Shown: one piece after another, positions 9,415 through 16,622 of the stretch | How positions within the stretch are numbered: the first letter of the stretch is position 1 | Layout of the letters: every line of letters starts with the position of its first letter | NCBI GenBank assembly: GCA_964392365.1 | Contig: CAYMPH010000002.1 | Location: forward strand, 186,001 to 250,000 | DNA length: 64,000 nt | From: CAYMPH01 sp964392365 | GTDB lineage: Bacteria; Spirochaetota; UBA4802; UBA5550 | Reading direction: 5' to 3' | Made by a program: the position numbers and the translations under genes | The notes under the pieces: generated by a model | Told to the model about the DNA's origin: nothing | The model's database searches: none | Seen by the model: only the letters and a program-made list of their open reading frames with translations

Positions 9415-9858
9415 AATGGGGTCAGAGCCTTAAAGGGTAAACACCAACTGGGATAGGGGTCAGAGCCCAAATAATATATAATAAGTTTAATTTGATATAA
9501 CCACTTAGATTTTTTGATTTATTGAATTGAACAGATATAAAGTTGCTGGAATATAAATAGAACGCGGATGATGCAGATTGTTTATCATTTTATATGATTA
9601 AAAAATTATTTTTTTTAAGTCTTATTCTTTAATATTTGATAATATTTGTCGCACGAACTTTTATACCCTTTAAAGAATATTTTAAATATATCCCATCAAT
9701 AAAAAATATTTTAATCCGCGTTAATCATAATCATCCGCGTCATCCGCGTTCTATTGCTTAATTTTATTGCAGTTCAAAATTTGAAAATAGCATGGAGCCA
9801 GAGCATAATCCCGAATATCAGGAGGCAGGGCATAATGCCGTAAAAAAGGGGTCAGAGC
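9415..9858. repeat. GGGGTCAGAGC repeat cluster
   Basis: Exact copies of GGGGTCAGAGC start at 9417, 9456 and 9848. Degenerate forms (GGAGCCAGAGCATAAT, GGAGGCAGGGCATAAT) occur at about 9794 and 9821. The first copy continues as CTTAAAGGGTAAACACC; a close match to this occurs inside the coding sequence at 31809-31837. Confidence 0.65.
9556..9755. repeat. Inverted-end element (AATAGAACGCGGATGA family), copy 1
   Basis: A 200-bp element bounded by AATAGAACGCGGATGA (9556-9571) and its exact inverse (9740-9755). Sub-terminal CGCGGAT motifs are repeated on the right arm. The interior is AT-rich and non-coding. A diverged relative with ACACGGATGACACGGA arms is at 16365-16531. Confidence 0.8.
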
Positions 9859-10046
9859 AAAATTTATCCTAATCCCATGAGATCTGAATTAAATTTTCCC
9901 TGTTATCAATAACCGGAAAAAAATGATGGATTATTCTTATTTTTAACAGTATATTAATTAAATTCGTATTCATTATTATTGACAGGTTAATAAGATGTTT
10001 TAAAGTCAATAAAAACGATGAAACTTGTAATAAATATGGGGGATAT

Positions 10047-10895
10047 ATGTGGGATTATACGGATAAAGTAAAAGAGCTTTATATGACACCGAAAAATGTC
10101 GGAAGCATCAAAGACGCTGATGCTGTTTCTGAAGTAGGAAGTATAGTGTGCGGGGATGCGCTTAAGTTATATTTGAAAATAAATGATAAAAATATAATTA
10201 CTGATGCAAAATTTGAAACATTCGGCTGCGGCAGCGCAATTGCCTCATCCTCCGCACTTACCGAGATGGTTATTGGAAAAACTGTTGAGGAAGCGGAAAA
10301 AATAACAAACCAGGACATAGCAAAATTTTTAGGCGGTTTGCCTGATGAGAAAATGCACTGTTCTGTTATGGGGAACGAAGCTCTGACTAAAGCAATCGCA
10401 AACTGGAAAGGCGTATCTGTTGATGATGACGTGCACACAGATGGAGAGATTATTTGCCATTGCTTCGGCGTTACAGACACGCTCATCAGAAAAGTAATAA
10501 AAGAAAACGGTCTGAAAACAGTTGAAGATGTTACCAATTACACAAAAGCAGGAGGCGCCTGCGGTTCATGCATTCCGAAGATTGAGGATATAATCAATGA
10601 TGAACTTAAAAAAGCACATGATGAGCCGCAGGAAGTGATTCACGAGAAAAAACCTCTTACAAATATAAAAAGAATGCAGCTTGTTAATGAAACAATTGAT
10701 AATGTCATACGCCCGTTTCTGAAAAAAGACGGAGGAGATATTGAGCTTGCTGATATTTCAGGCAAGGATGTTTATGTTGCTCTCAGAGGCAGCTGTTCAA
10801 ACTGCAAGCTTTCAGATGTTACATTAAAAAATTTAGTTCAGGAAAAGCTCCGTGAATTTGTTGAAGAAGATATAATTGTTCATGAAGTTAAATAA
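10047..10895 (+). CDS. nifU: Fe-S cluster scaffold NifU
   Basis: Scaffold on which [Fe-S] clusters are assembled with sulfur from NifS. The 282-residue protein has all three NifU parts. The IscU-like domain carries Cys35, Cys61 and Cys105. The central BFD-like [2Fe-2S] domain carries Cys137, Cys139, Cys172 and Cys175 (CHCFGVTD...GGACGSC), at the positions known in Azotobacter NifU. The C-terminal NfU domain has CSNC at 250-253. It sits 10 bp upstream of nifS. No nitrogenase genes are near, so it likely serves general Fe-S assembly, as in other bacteria lacking ISC/SUF. The start follows a GGGGG-type RBS. Confidence 0.95.
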   Translation: MWDYTDKVKELYMTPKNVGSIKDADAVSEVGSIVCGDALKLYLKINDKNIITDAKFETFGCGSAIASSSALTEMVIGKTVEEAEKITNQDIAKFLGGLPDEKMHCSVMGNEALTKAIANWKGVSVDDDVHTDGEIICHCFGVTDTLIRKVIKENGLKTVEDVTNYTKAGGACGSCIPKIEDIINDELKKAHDEPQEVIHEKKPLTNIKRMQLVNETIDNVIRPFLKKDGGDIELADISGKDVYVALRGSCSNCKLSDVTLKNLVQEKLREFVEEDIIVHEVK

Positions 10896-10905
10896 GGCGG
10901 GTGAT

Positions 10906-12096
10906 ATGAATAAACTGATATATATGGATAATAATGCCACAACTATGGCAGCGCCTGAAGTTGTGGATGCAATGCTTCCATTCCTTTCTGAGAAATACGG
11001 CAATCCTTCGAGCATACACAGTTTCGGCGGAAATGTCGGCCGTGAGATTGATATTGCAAGACAGCGTGTTGCAGAATTTTTAGGTGCAGAAAATGATTAT
11101 GAGATAGTTTTTACCGGGACAGGTACAGAAAGCGATAATCTCGCTATACTTGGATCAGTAGCATATTATAAAGAGAAAAAGCATATCATCACTACACGCG
11201 TGGAGCACCCGGCTGTTTTATCTCTCTGCAAAAAACTGGAACAGGACGGATACAGGGTTACATACGTTCCTGTAGACAGGGAGGGAAATCTTGATATTGA
11301 ATTGCTGAAAAAATCTGTTGATGATGATACAGCTATTGTTTCAGTAATGTATGCAAATAATGAAACTGGAGTAATTTTTCCGGTTGAGGAAATCGGAGAA
11401 TTTCTTCATGAGAAGGGCGTGGCTTTTCATATCGATGCTGTTCAGGCTGCAGGTAAAATCCCGATTGATGTGAAAAAAATTAACTGTGACCTGTTATCCG
11501 TATCCGGCCATAAATTCCATGCGCCAAAGGGAGTAGGGGCTCTATATGTGAGAAGAGGAACAAGAATGAGACCAGTTTTTATCGGAGGACACCAGGAAAA
11601 AGGGAGAAGACCGGGAACTCATAATGTACCTGGAATTGTTGCAATAGGTAAGGCTGCAGAGCTTGCTATGCATCACGCAGGCGATACAGATGCTATGAGA
11701 AAGCTCCGTGATAAACTTGAAAATGGCATACTGTCCCAATTTAAAAACTGCGCTCTAAACGGAAATAAAAAAAACAGAGTACCGAATACTTCCAATGTCG
11801 GTTTTGAATTTATCGAGGGAGAGGCAATTCTTTTATATATGGATTCCATGGGAATTGCAGCATCTTCCGGTTCAGCCTGTTCTTCCGGTTCACTTGAGCC
11901 TTCACATGTGCTTCGTGCAATGGGCGTTCCATTTACTTCAGCTCACGGATCAATAAGATTCAGCCTGAGCAGGTATACAACAGAAGAAGAAGTAGATTAT
12001 GTTATCAAGGTTATGCCGGATGTTGTAAACAGGCTTCTTGAAATATCTCCATACTGGGATAATGATAAGAAGTGCGGTATGCCTATAAATCTTTGA
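10906..12096 (+). CDS. nifS: Cysteine desulfurase NifS
   Basis: PLP enzyme that removes sulfur from cysteine as an enzyme persulfide for NifU. The 396-residue protein shows the PLP Lys203 in SVSGHKFHAPKG and the persulfide Cys325 in SSGSACSSGSLEPSH. Cys325 is the Azotobacter NifS position, and the preceding loop is the class I type. I chose the ATG at 10906, which has an AAGGCGG ribosome-binding site, over an upstream in-frame TTG at 10876. The pair nifUS forms an operon ending at the bidirectional terminator 12141-12170. Sequence agreement with the family is very strong. Confidence 0.96.
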   Translation: MNKLIYMDNNATTMAAPEVVDAMLPFLSEKYGNPSSIHSFGGNVGREIDIARQRVAEFLGAENDYEIVFTGTGTESDNLAILGSVAYYKEKKHIITTRVEHPAVLSLCKKLEQDGYRVTYVPVDREGNLDIELLKKSVDDDTAIVSVMYANNETGVIFPVEEIGEFLHEKGVAFHIDAVQAAGKIPIDVKKINCDLLSVSGHKFHAPKGVGALYVRRGTRMRPVFIGGHQEKGRRPGTHNVPGIVAIGKAAELAMHHAGDTDAMRKLRDKLENGILSQFKNCALNGNKKNRVPNTSNVGFEFIEGEAILLYMDSMGIAASSGSACSSGSLEPSHVLRAMGVPFTSAHGSIRFSLSRYTTEEEVDYVIKVMPDVVNRLLEISPYWDNDKKCGMPINL

Positions 12097-12140
12097 TATA
12101 TAGTAATTCACGAATATAATCGTTATCTGCAATAAGCAAA

Positions 12141-12170
12141 AAAAGGCCAGGTGTAATAACCTGGCCTTTT
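12141..12170. terminator. Bidirectional terminator between nifS and flgF/G
   Basis: Perfect 12-bp stem AAAAGGCCAGGT / ACCTGGCCTTTT with a 6-nt loop (GTAATA). The A/T tails make it usable on both strands, ending nifUS from the left and tatA-murA-flgF/G from the right. Confidence 0.93.
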
Positions 12171-12193
12171 GTGTTAAAAAGTATATTTAATTG

Positions 12194-13030
12194 TTATCTA
12201 TTCATCTCATTAATAAGCTTGCCGAGCGTCTGATCGTGGGTTGATACGGTTTTCTGATTTGCTTCGTAGCTTCTCTGGACCTCTATTAAATCAACCATCT
12301 CCCTGATAGCATTTACGTTAGATTTTTCAAGAAATCCCTGGACGACTTTGTAATCCTGGGCAGGAAGGGCAGGGCCTGAAAATTCTGTATCCCTGTAAAG
12401 TGAATCGCCTTCTTTTTTTATTTCGCGGACGTTCTCGAAATTTACCACTTTAAGTTTATCTATTACAACCGGTTCCTCCCAGTTGTTGTTGTACTTGTTT
12501 ACCATGTCTTTCGGATCGCGGGAAATGGCATTGTTTACTACAATTTCTCCTCTTTCATTCACCACGAAATTATTCGGCTGAACCCTGATCTGCCCGTTTT
12601 CGCCAATAACCGGATTGCCGTTTTTTGTAACAAGAATTCCTTCATTATTAACAGTGAATGCTCCGTCTCTTGAGTATCTTTCGCCTCTTTCAGTTAAAAC
12701 AGTGAAAAAGCCTTTACCTTCGAGAGCCATATCGAAATTATTCTCTGTTCTCTGAAGCGAGCCCTGCTCAAATTGTGTATAAACCTCATTTACTTCAGCG
12801 CCGGTTCCAAGCTTTCCCACTATAGGCATTGCATCATATGAACCTGATGGAACAATACCAAGGCCGCTTTCATTTACTCTCCGGATAAGCATTTCCGGAA
12901 AAGATTTGAATATGGTTGTATCTTTTTTATATCCGGTTTTGTCAACATTGGCTAAATTGTTGGAAATTGTATCCAGTCTTGCCTGTTGAGCAATCATTCC
13001 GGATGCGCCTGTATAAATGCCTCTAATCAT
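12194..13030 (-). CDS. flgF: Flagellar basal-body rod protein (FlgF/FlgG family)
   Basis: Distal/proximal rod subunit of the flagellum. The 278-residue protein has the rod N-terminus MIRGIYTGASGMIAQQARLD and SNNLANVDKTGYKKD. The middle part carries GTGAEVNEVYTQFEQGSLQRTENNFDMALEGKGFF, and the C-terminus ends with FLEKSNVNAIREMVDLIEVQRSYEANQKTV. The opening resembles the first of the two spirochaete FlgF/FlgG paralogues (FlhO/FlhP of Borrelia). The second paralogue is not in this window, so the F/G choice is tentative. Its start codon overlaps the murA stop by 4 bp, indicating coupling to a cell-wall gene. Confidence 0.9.
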   Translation of the reverse strand: MIRGIYTGASGMIAQQARLDTISNNLANVDKTGYKKDTTIFKSFPEMLIRRVNESGLGIVPSGSYDAMPIVGKLGTGAEVNEVYTQFEQGSLQRTENNFDMALEGKGFFTVLTERGERYSRDGAFTVNNEGILVTKNGNPVIGENGQIRVQPNNFVVNERGEIVVNNAISRDPKDMVNKYNNNWEEPVVIDKLKVVNFENVREIKKEGDSLYRDTEFSGPALPAQDYKVVQGFLEKSNVNAIREMVDLIEVQRSYEANQKTVSTHDQTLGKLINEMNR

Positions 13031-14295
13031 GGGTTTCCTCCTGCTACCCTTTTAATATCGGCACCAAGAGCATTTAACTTTTGAGATAATTTTTCATATC
13101 CGCGATCAGAATGATAAATTCTTCTGATTTCTGTTGTTCCGGCCGCTCCAAGGGCTGCAATAACAAGTGCTGCACCGGCCCTTAAATCAGACATCATAAC
13201 AGGCGCTGCAGAAAGCTTTTTAACCCCCTTTACAACAGCAACATTTCCCTCTATTGTAATGTCTGCCCCCATTCTGCGGAGCTCTGGAGCATGGGTGAAC
13301 CTGTTTTCGAAAATTGTTTCTATAATTACGGAAATTCCAGGAATTGTCGTAGTCAGAGACATGAGCGGAGCCTGGAGATCTGTAGGGAATCCGGGGTAAG
13401 GCATTGTTTTTATAACAGCTCCGTTTAGTTTTTTTGAGGCAGATATGGAAACCCAGTCTTTGCCTGAATCAAGTTTAAACCCAATCTCTCTAAGTGTATC
13501 AATCAAAGCTCCTATATGTTCAGGAACCATATCTGTAATCTTAAGATTTCCTCTTGTTATTGCTCCTGCAAGAAGCTGGGTGCCTGCTTCAATTCTGTCA
13601 GGCATAACAGTATAGGTTGTTGCAGAAAGTTTTTTTACGCCTTCAATTTCAATTCGCTCTGACCCCAAACCTGTAATTTCAGCACCCATTTTATTCAGAA
13701 ATTGGCCTAAATCAACTATATCAGGCTCAAGAGCGCAGTTTTCCATTACGGTTTTGCCTTTTGCAAGAACAGCAGCCATCATAATATTTGCAGTGGCTCC
13801 AACTGAAATTCCGCGCATTTTATACGTACTGCCGGAAAGTTTTTCAGCTCTTGCTTTAATAAATCCGTGTTCAATCTCAATTTTAGTGCCAAGCGCTTCA
13901 AAACCAGCAAGATGAATATCGATAGGCCTTTCGCCGATTGCACATCCGCCAGGAAGTGATACATCCGCTTCACCGATTCTTGCTAAGAGCGGTCCCATTA
14001 CATAAACAGAGGCTCTCATGGTTTTAACAAGGTCGTATGGAACCTCAGCGTTTTTAATATTTTTTACAGTTATTTTAAGGGTGTTATCTTCCGGAGTAAA
14101 TAAAGTTTCAGCGCCTAAATATTCGATAACTTTTATTATAGTCCGGATATCTTTCAGATCCGGAACATTTTTGAGAATCGTTTCTCCATCAGCAAGAAGA
14201 CTTGCTACAATTATTGGAAGAGCTGCGTTTTTTGCGCCTGATATTCTGACTTCTCCTGCGAGTTTTTTCCCGCCTTTTATTTTATATATATCCAC
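13027..14295 (-). CDS. murA: UDP-N-acetylglucosamine 1-carboxyvinyltransferase MurA
   Basis: Catalyses the first committed step of peptidoglycan synthesis, transferring enolpyruvate from PEP to UDP-GlcNAc. The 422-residue protein is full length, with the N-terminal KNAALPI motif and the catalytic Cys118 in LPGGCAIGERPIDIHLAG. Because Cys rather than Asp is present, the enzyme should be fosfomycin-sensitive in principle. The start is GTG at 14295 with AGGGGTT upstream. It lies 45 bp after tatA and overlaps flgF/G by 4 bp, so tatA-murA-flgF/G look like one operon coupling envelope and flagellar assembly. Confidence 0.96.
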   Translation of the reverse strand: MDIYKIKGGKKLAGEVRISGAKNAALPIIVASLLADGETILKNVPDLKDIRTIIKVIEYLGAETLFTPEDNTLKITVKNIKNAEVPYDLVKTMRASVYVMGPLLARIGEADVSLPGGCAIGERPIDIHLAGFEALGTKIEIEHGFIKARAEKLSGSTYKMRGISVGATANIMMAAVLAKGKTVMENCALEPDIVDLGQFLNKMGAEITGLGSERIEIEGVKKLSATTYTVMPDRIEAGTQLLAGAITRGNLKITDMVPEHIGALIDTLREIGFKLDSGKDWVSISASKKLNGAVIKTMPYPGFPTDLQAPLMSLTTTIPGISVIIETIFENRFTHAPELRRMGADITIEGNVAVVKGVKKLSAAPVMMSDLRAGAALVIAALGAAGTTEIRRIYHSDRGYEKLSQKLNALGADIKRVAGGNP

Positions 14296-14340
14296 AAGTA
14301 GAACCCCTGTTTTTTTTAAATTCGCCCTGAAAAGCGAGAA

Positions 14341-14499
14341 TCACTTTTTGGTAATATTCTTAATGTCATCAATCTCTTTTTTTACTTTTAAAGCAGATTT
14401 GCCCGCTTCCTTTATTGCGTCCTTGAATTTCGGTCCCCCGAAAAAAATAATAATTATAACAACAATAATAATTAATTCCCATCCGCCCGGCAGATTCAT
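14341..14499 (-). CDS. tatA: TatA-like twin-arginine translocase subunit, 52 residues
   Basis: A very short gene reading MNLPGGWELIIIVVIIIIFF, then GGPKFKDAIKEAGKSALK and a Lys-rich tail. This is the TatA/TatE plan: short periplasmic N-terminus, one membrane helix, a Phe-Gly/Gly-Pro hinge, then an amphipathic helix. An excellent AGGAGG sits 6 nt before the ATG. At 52 residues it is at the short end of the family, and the usual LPE-like motif after the hinge is replaced by KFKDA. TatC is not in the window. It leads the operon with murA and flgF/G. Confidence 0.83.
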   Translation of the reverse strand: MNLPGGWELIIIVVIIIIFFGGPKFKDAIKEAGKSALKVKKEIDDIKNITKK

Positions 14500-15161
14500 A
14501 TTTTCCTCCTGAATTGTTGGCTACACATAAAAATGTTTATTCTTTCTGTCAATATTTAAGTTCTTTTTCACCGGAAATAATCTGTGTAGCATTATCATAA
14601 GAAGAGACGGCTGTCTTGGCAGCCTTCTCTCCTTATGTATCTGCCGTACAGGATGTACCAATGCCGCAAAGTCCATGGATGGACGAGAGCGGCCACTCTT
14701 CAGCCGCCCGCTCATTGCCGCGGAGGCTAAAAACTTTTTTCAGCAGCGTAACTGTTTCTGTTTCAATGGAATATTTATTCCTTTCCAGGTGAAGAATGCA
14801 TCCTTTCGCGCGGTTTTGAAGAAACCGGCTCGTGTTGAAGTGCATTCTATATTTTGAGTCAGAACAAGACTATTTCCTTCCATATGAATTATAGATAAAC
14901 TCATCACAGTAACTTTTACACGAGCCGGTGCGGCCTTTGTCACCGGTGTGAAGGGAGAAGTTTTTGTATAGGAGGGAATAAAATTTCCGTTGAAACAAGA
15001 AAATTTATTAACCAGTATAAGACCCTTAGCCTCCGCGGCAATGAGCGGCGGCTTTCGGGTGGATTCTCAAGGAGGGCTGCTTTTCCGCAAAAGCAGTCCT
15101 TCTTGAGAGTGTTGTTATACCTTCCATCCAAGGTGCAATGTTAAAATAATAAAATTCATTC
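14500..15161. other. Intergenic block of nested inverted repeats, candidate structured RNA or mobile-element remnant
   Basis: This 662-bp gap has locally higher GC than its neighbours and no credible coding sequence. A 23-bp perfect inverted pair lies at 14708-14730 and 15026-15048. Nested inside are 12-bp pairs 14760-14771/14985-14996 (one G-T wobble), TTTATTCC-type arms near 14774-14786/14970-14981, and a perfect 12-bp pair 14824-14835/14918-14929. Local hairpins flank the set at 14599-14637 and 15065-15108. The order of arms is strictly nested, so one long imperfect stem of about 350 bp can form on either strand. Confidence 0.75.
15065..15108. repeat. Strong 20-bp hairpin
   Basis: The arms TCTCAAGGAGGGCTGCTTTT and its near-inverse (two changes, both wobble-compatible on one strand) surround a CCGC loop. 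No T-run follows on either strand, so it is not a standard intrinsic terminator. It flanks the nested inverted-repeat block. Confidence 0.85.
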
Positions 15162-16304
15162 CTAAGGAATATATATTAAAGCCCCGGCCCTCAAAGATGA
15201 CCTGTTTGCAATTTTATTAAAAACGAGAATATCAATCTGCCTTTTGCCGAATTTTTTTGATATAGACCATATGTTTTCTCCCTTTTTTACTCTATAGGGA
15301 ATCACTTTCGCGATATTCCTGTTGTCATAGATAGATTCTTCAATTCCGGGAAATTTAGATAAAATTTCTGAAGGAATTGTAAGCCTGTATCCTTTGTAAT
15401 AAGGAGGCGTAAAATCAGTATTGAGCTCAGGGTTTAATTTTCTGATCAGCTCTATCTGAATACCGGTTTTTTCGCATAATGTTCTTAAGTCTAACTGGGA
15501 TTTAAATGTATACTCTGCAATTTCTCTTTTCTCTGCAATGACTTCATCATCTATGCCGAAAAGTTTTCTGTTTTTATTTATAATAAGTAAAGCTGTAAAT
15601 TTCGGCACGAAATCTGATGTCTCTTCACGCAGCAGATTCCTGTTATGAAGTTCTCTCAATGTTTTTGTTCCGGATTTAAGCATTGTTCTTCGGACATATC
15701 CGGCGCCTCCATTGTATGCTGAAAGTGCAAGCTCCCAGTCATAAAATGTATTATATAATCCCCTGATATGCCGTGCCGCAGCGCGCGTGGCTTTTTCATT
15801 GTGACGCCTTTCGTCTATCCACACATCATTTTTTAAGCCTAGAGGTTTTGCAGTGCTTGACAGAAACTGCCAGAGCCCTGTTGCTCCGCTTCTTGAAACT
15901 GCAACAGGATTAAATCCGCTTTCAAGCAGGGGAAGTAAAGCTAACTCCTCTGGAAGATTTTCATCCTTGAAAATCTTTTTTGTGCTTTCGGAATAAATAT
16001 CGCATCTCGCAAGAGACCTCTGTAAAAACGGGCGAGCCTTTGTAAGATAAAGGAATATGAATTTTCTTACTTTAGGGCTTCTCATTGAAGATAGATTATT
16101 TACTGAGGCAAACATATCGCCTTCAACATATGGAGGCAGATATTGAATATCCTTATATGGATCAAAGGTGTTTTTATTTAAGAATTCTTTTTCTGTCATA
16201 TCCGGATTGAAATAGTCGAAGAATTCCCATGAATGGACGGTTGATGGGAATGCTGTAAAGATAATTATTACAGTTGGTATTATTAAAATCAGTCTTTTTA
16301 ACAT
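15162..16304 (-). CDS. mltD: Lytic transglycosylase with LysM domain (MltD-like)
   Basis: Periplasmic enzyme that cleaves peptidoglycan glycan strands. The 380-residue protein has a signal peptide (LILIIPTVIIIFTAFPSTVHS). The SLT domain carries the catalytic Glu128 in LPLLESGFNPVAVS, then GATGLWQF and ALSAYNGGAGYVRR. A single C-terminal LysM domain is also present (YRVKKGENIWSISKKFGKR, about residues 336-380). This domain order is that of MltD, though E. coli MltD has more LysM units. No lipobox is visible. It could open peptidoglycan for flagella or growth; the gene name is by domain similarity only. Confidence 0.88.
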   Translation of the reverse strand: MLKRLILIIPTVIIIFTAFPSTVHSWEFFDYFNPDMTEKEFLNKNTFDPYKDIQYLPPYVEGDMFASVNNLSSMRSPKVRKFIFLYLTKARPFLQRSLARCDIYSESTKKIFKDENLPEELALLPLLESGFNPVAVSRSGATGLWQFLSSTAKPLGLKNDVWIDERRHNEKATRAAARHIRGLYNTFYDWELALSAYNGGAGYVRRTMLKSGTKTLRELHNRNLLREETSDFVPKFTALLIINKNRKLFGIDDEVIAEKREIAEYTFKSQLDLRTLCEKTGIQIELIRKLNPELNTDFTPPYYKGYRLTIPSEILSKFPGIEESIYDNRNIAKVIPYRVKKGENIWSISKKFGKRQIDILVFNKIANRSSLRAGALIYIP

Positions 16305-16364
16305 AATAAGCAGAAATTAATATATCTGTTTTTAATCAATTAAAATTTATTAGGCATAAAAAAA

Positions 16365-16531
16365 ATAGAACACGGATGACACGGATTTTTTATGATTAAT
16401 AATTCTTCATTCTTGAAATTTTTATATTTGCAATAATCTTTTTTCTTTTTTTTGTCTTGATCTTTTTAAAAAATCACTTGAATCCTTTAAATCCGTGACT
16501 ATCATGAAAATCCGTGTCATCCGTGTTCCAT
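16365..16531. repeat. Inverted-end element (ATAGAACACGGATGACACGG family), copy 2
   Basis: A 167-bp non-coding element whose 25-bp ends (16365-16389 and 16507-16531) are inverted copies differing at one position. An internal ATCCGTGAC motif is also present. Related in plan and sequence to the element at 9556-9755. It occupies about half of the 318-bp gap between divergent genes; the rest is plain AT-rich DNA. Confidence 0.85.
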
Positions 16532-16622
16532 AATTCATTTTATAAAATCCGGATTTTAGTTGACAAAGACATTTTAAAATAGATTCATTATGTAAATTAT
16601 AAAATTAAAAGCGGTAGATAAT

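Larger units (their letters stand above)
9231..10046. other. Repeat-rich intergenic region between fliK and nifU
   Basis: This 816-bp gap between divergent genes holds no convincing coding sequence. It contains a two-unit tandem (TTTGATG-GACATAAT, 9353-9390), three copies of GGGGTCAGAGC (9417, 9456, 9848) with decayed relatives near 9793-9838, and a 200-bp element with inverted ends (9556-9755). A possible promoter for nifU (TTGACA at 9979, TAAAGT at 10001) is weak. GGGGTCAGAGC-type repeats often surround REP-associated transposase loci in other genomes, but no transposase remains here. Confidence 0.7.

Noticed and set aside
9231..10046. Transposase gene remnant
   Set aside because: Repeats typical of transposase loci are present, but no frame shows a transposase motif.
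10047..12096. Nitrogen fixation cluster
   Set aside because: Only nifU and nifS are present; these also serve general Fe-S assembly and no nitrogenase gene is near.
14521..15131. Several 60-70-codon open frames on both strands
   Set aside because: They overlap each other and the inverted-repeat arms, lack ribosome-binding sites, and have compositions unlike the neighbouring proteins.
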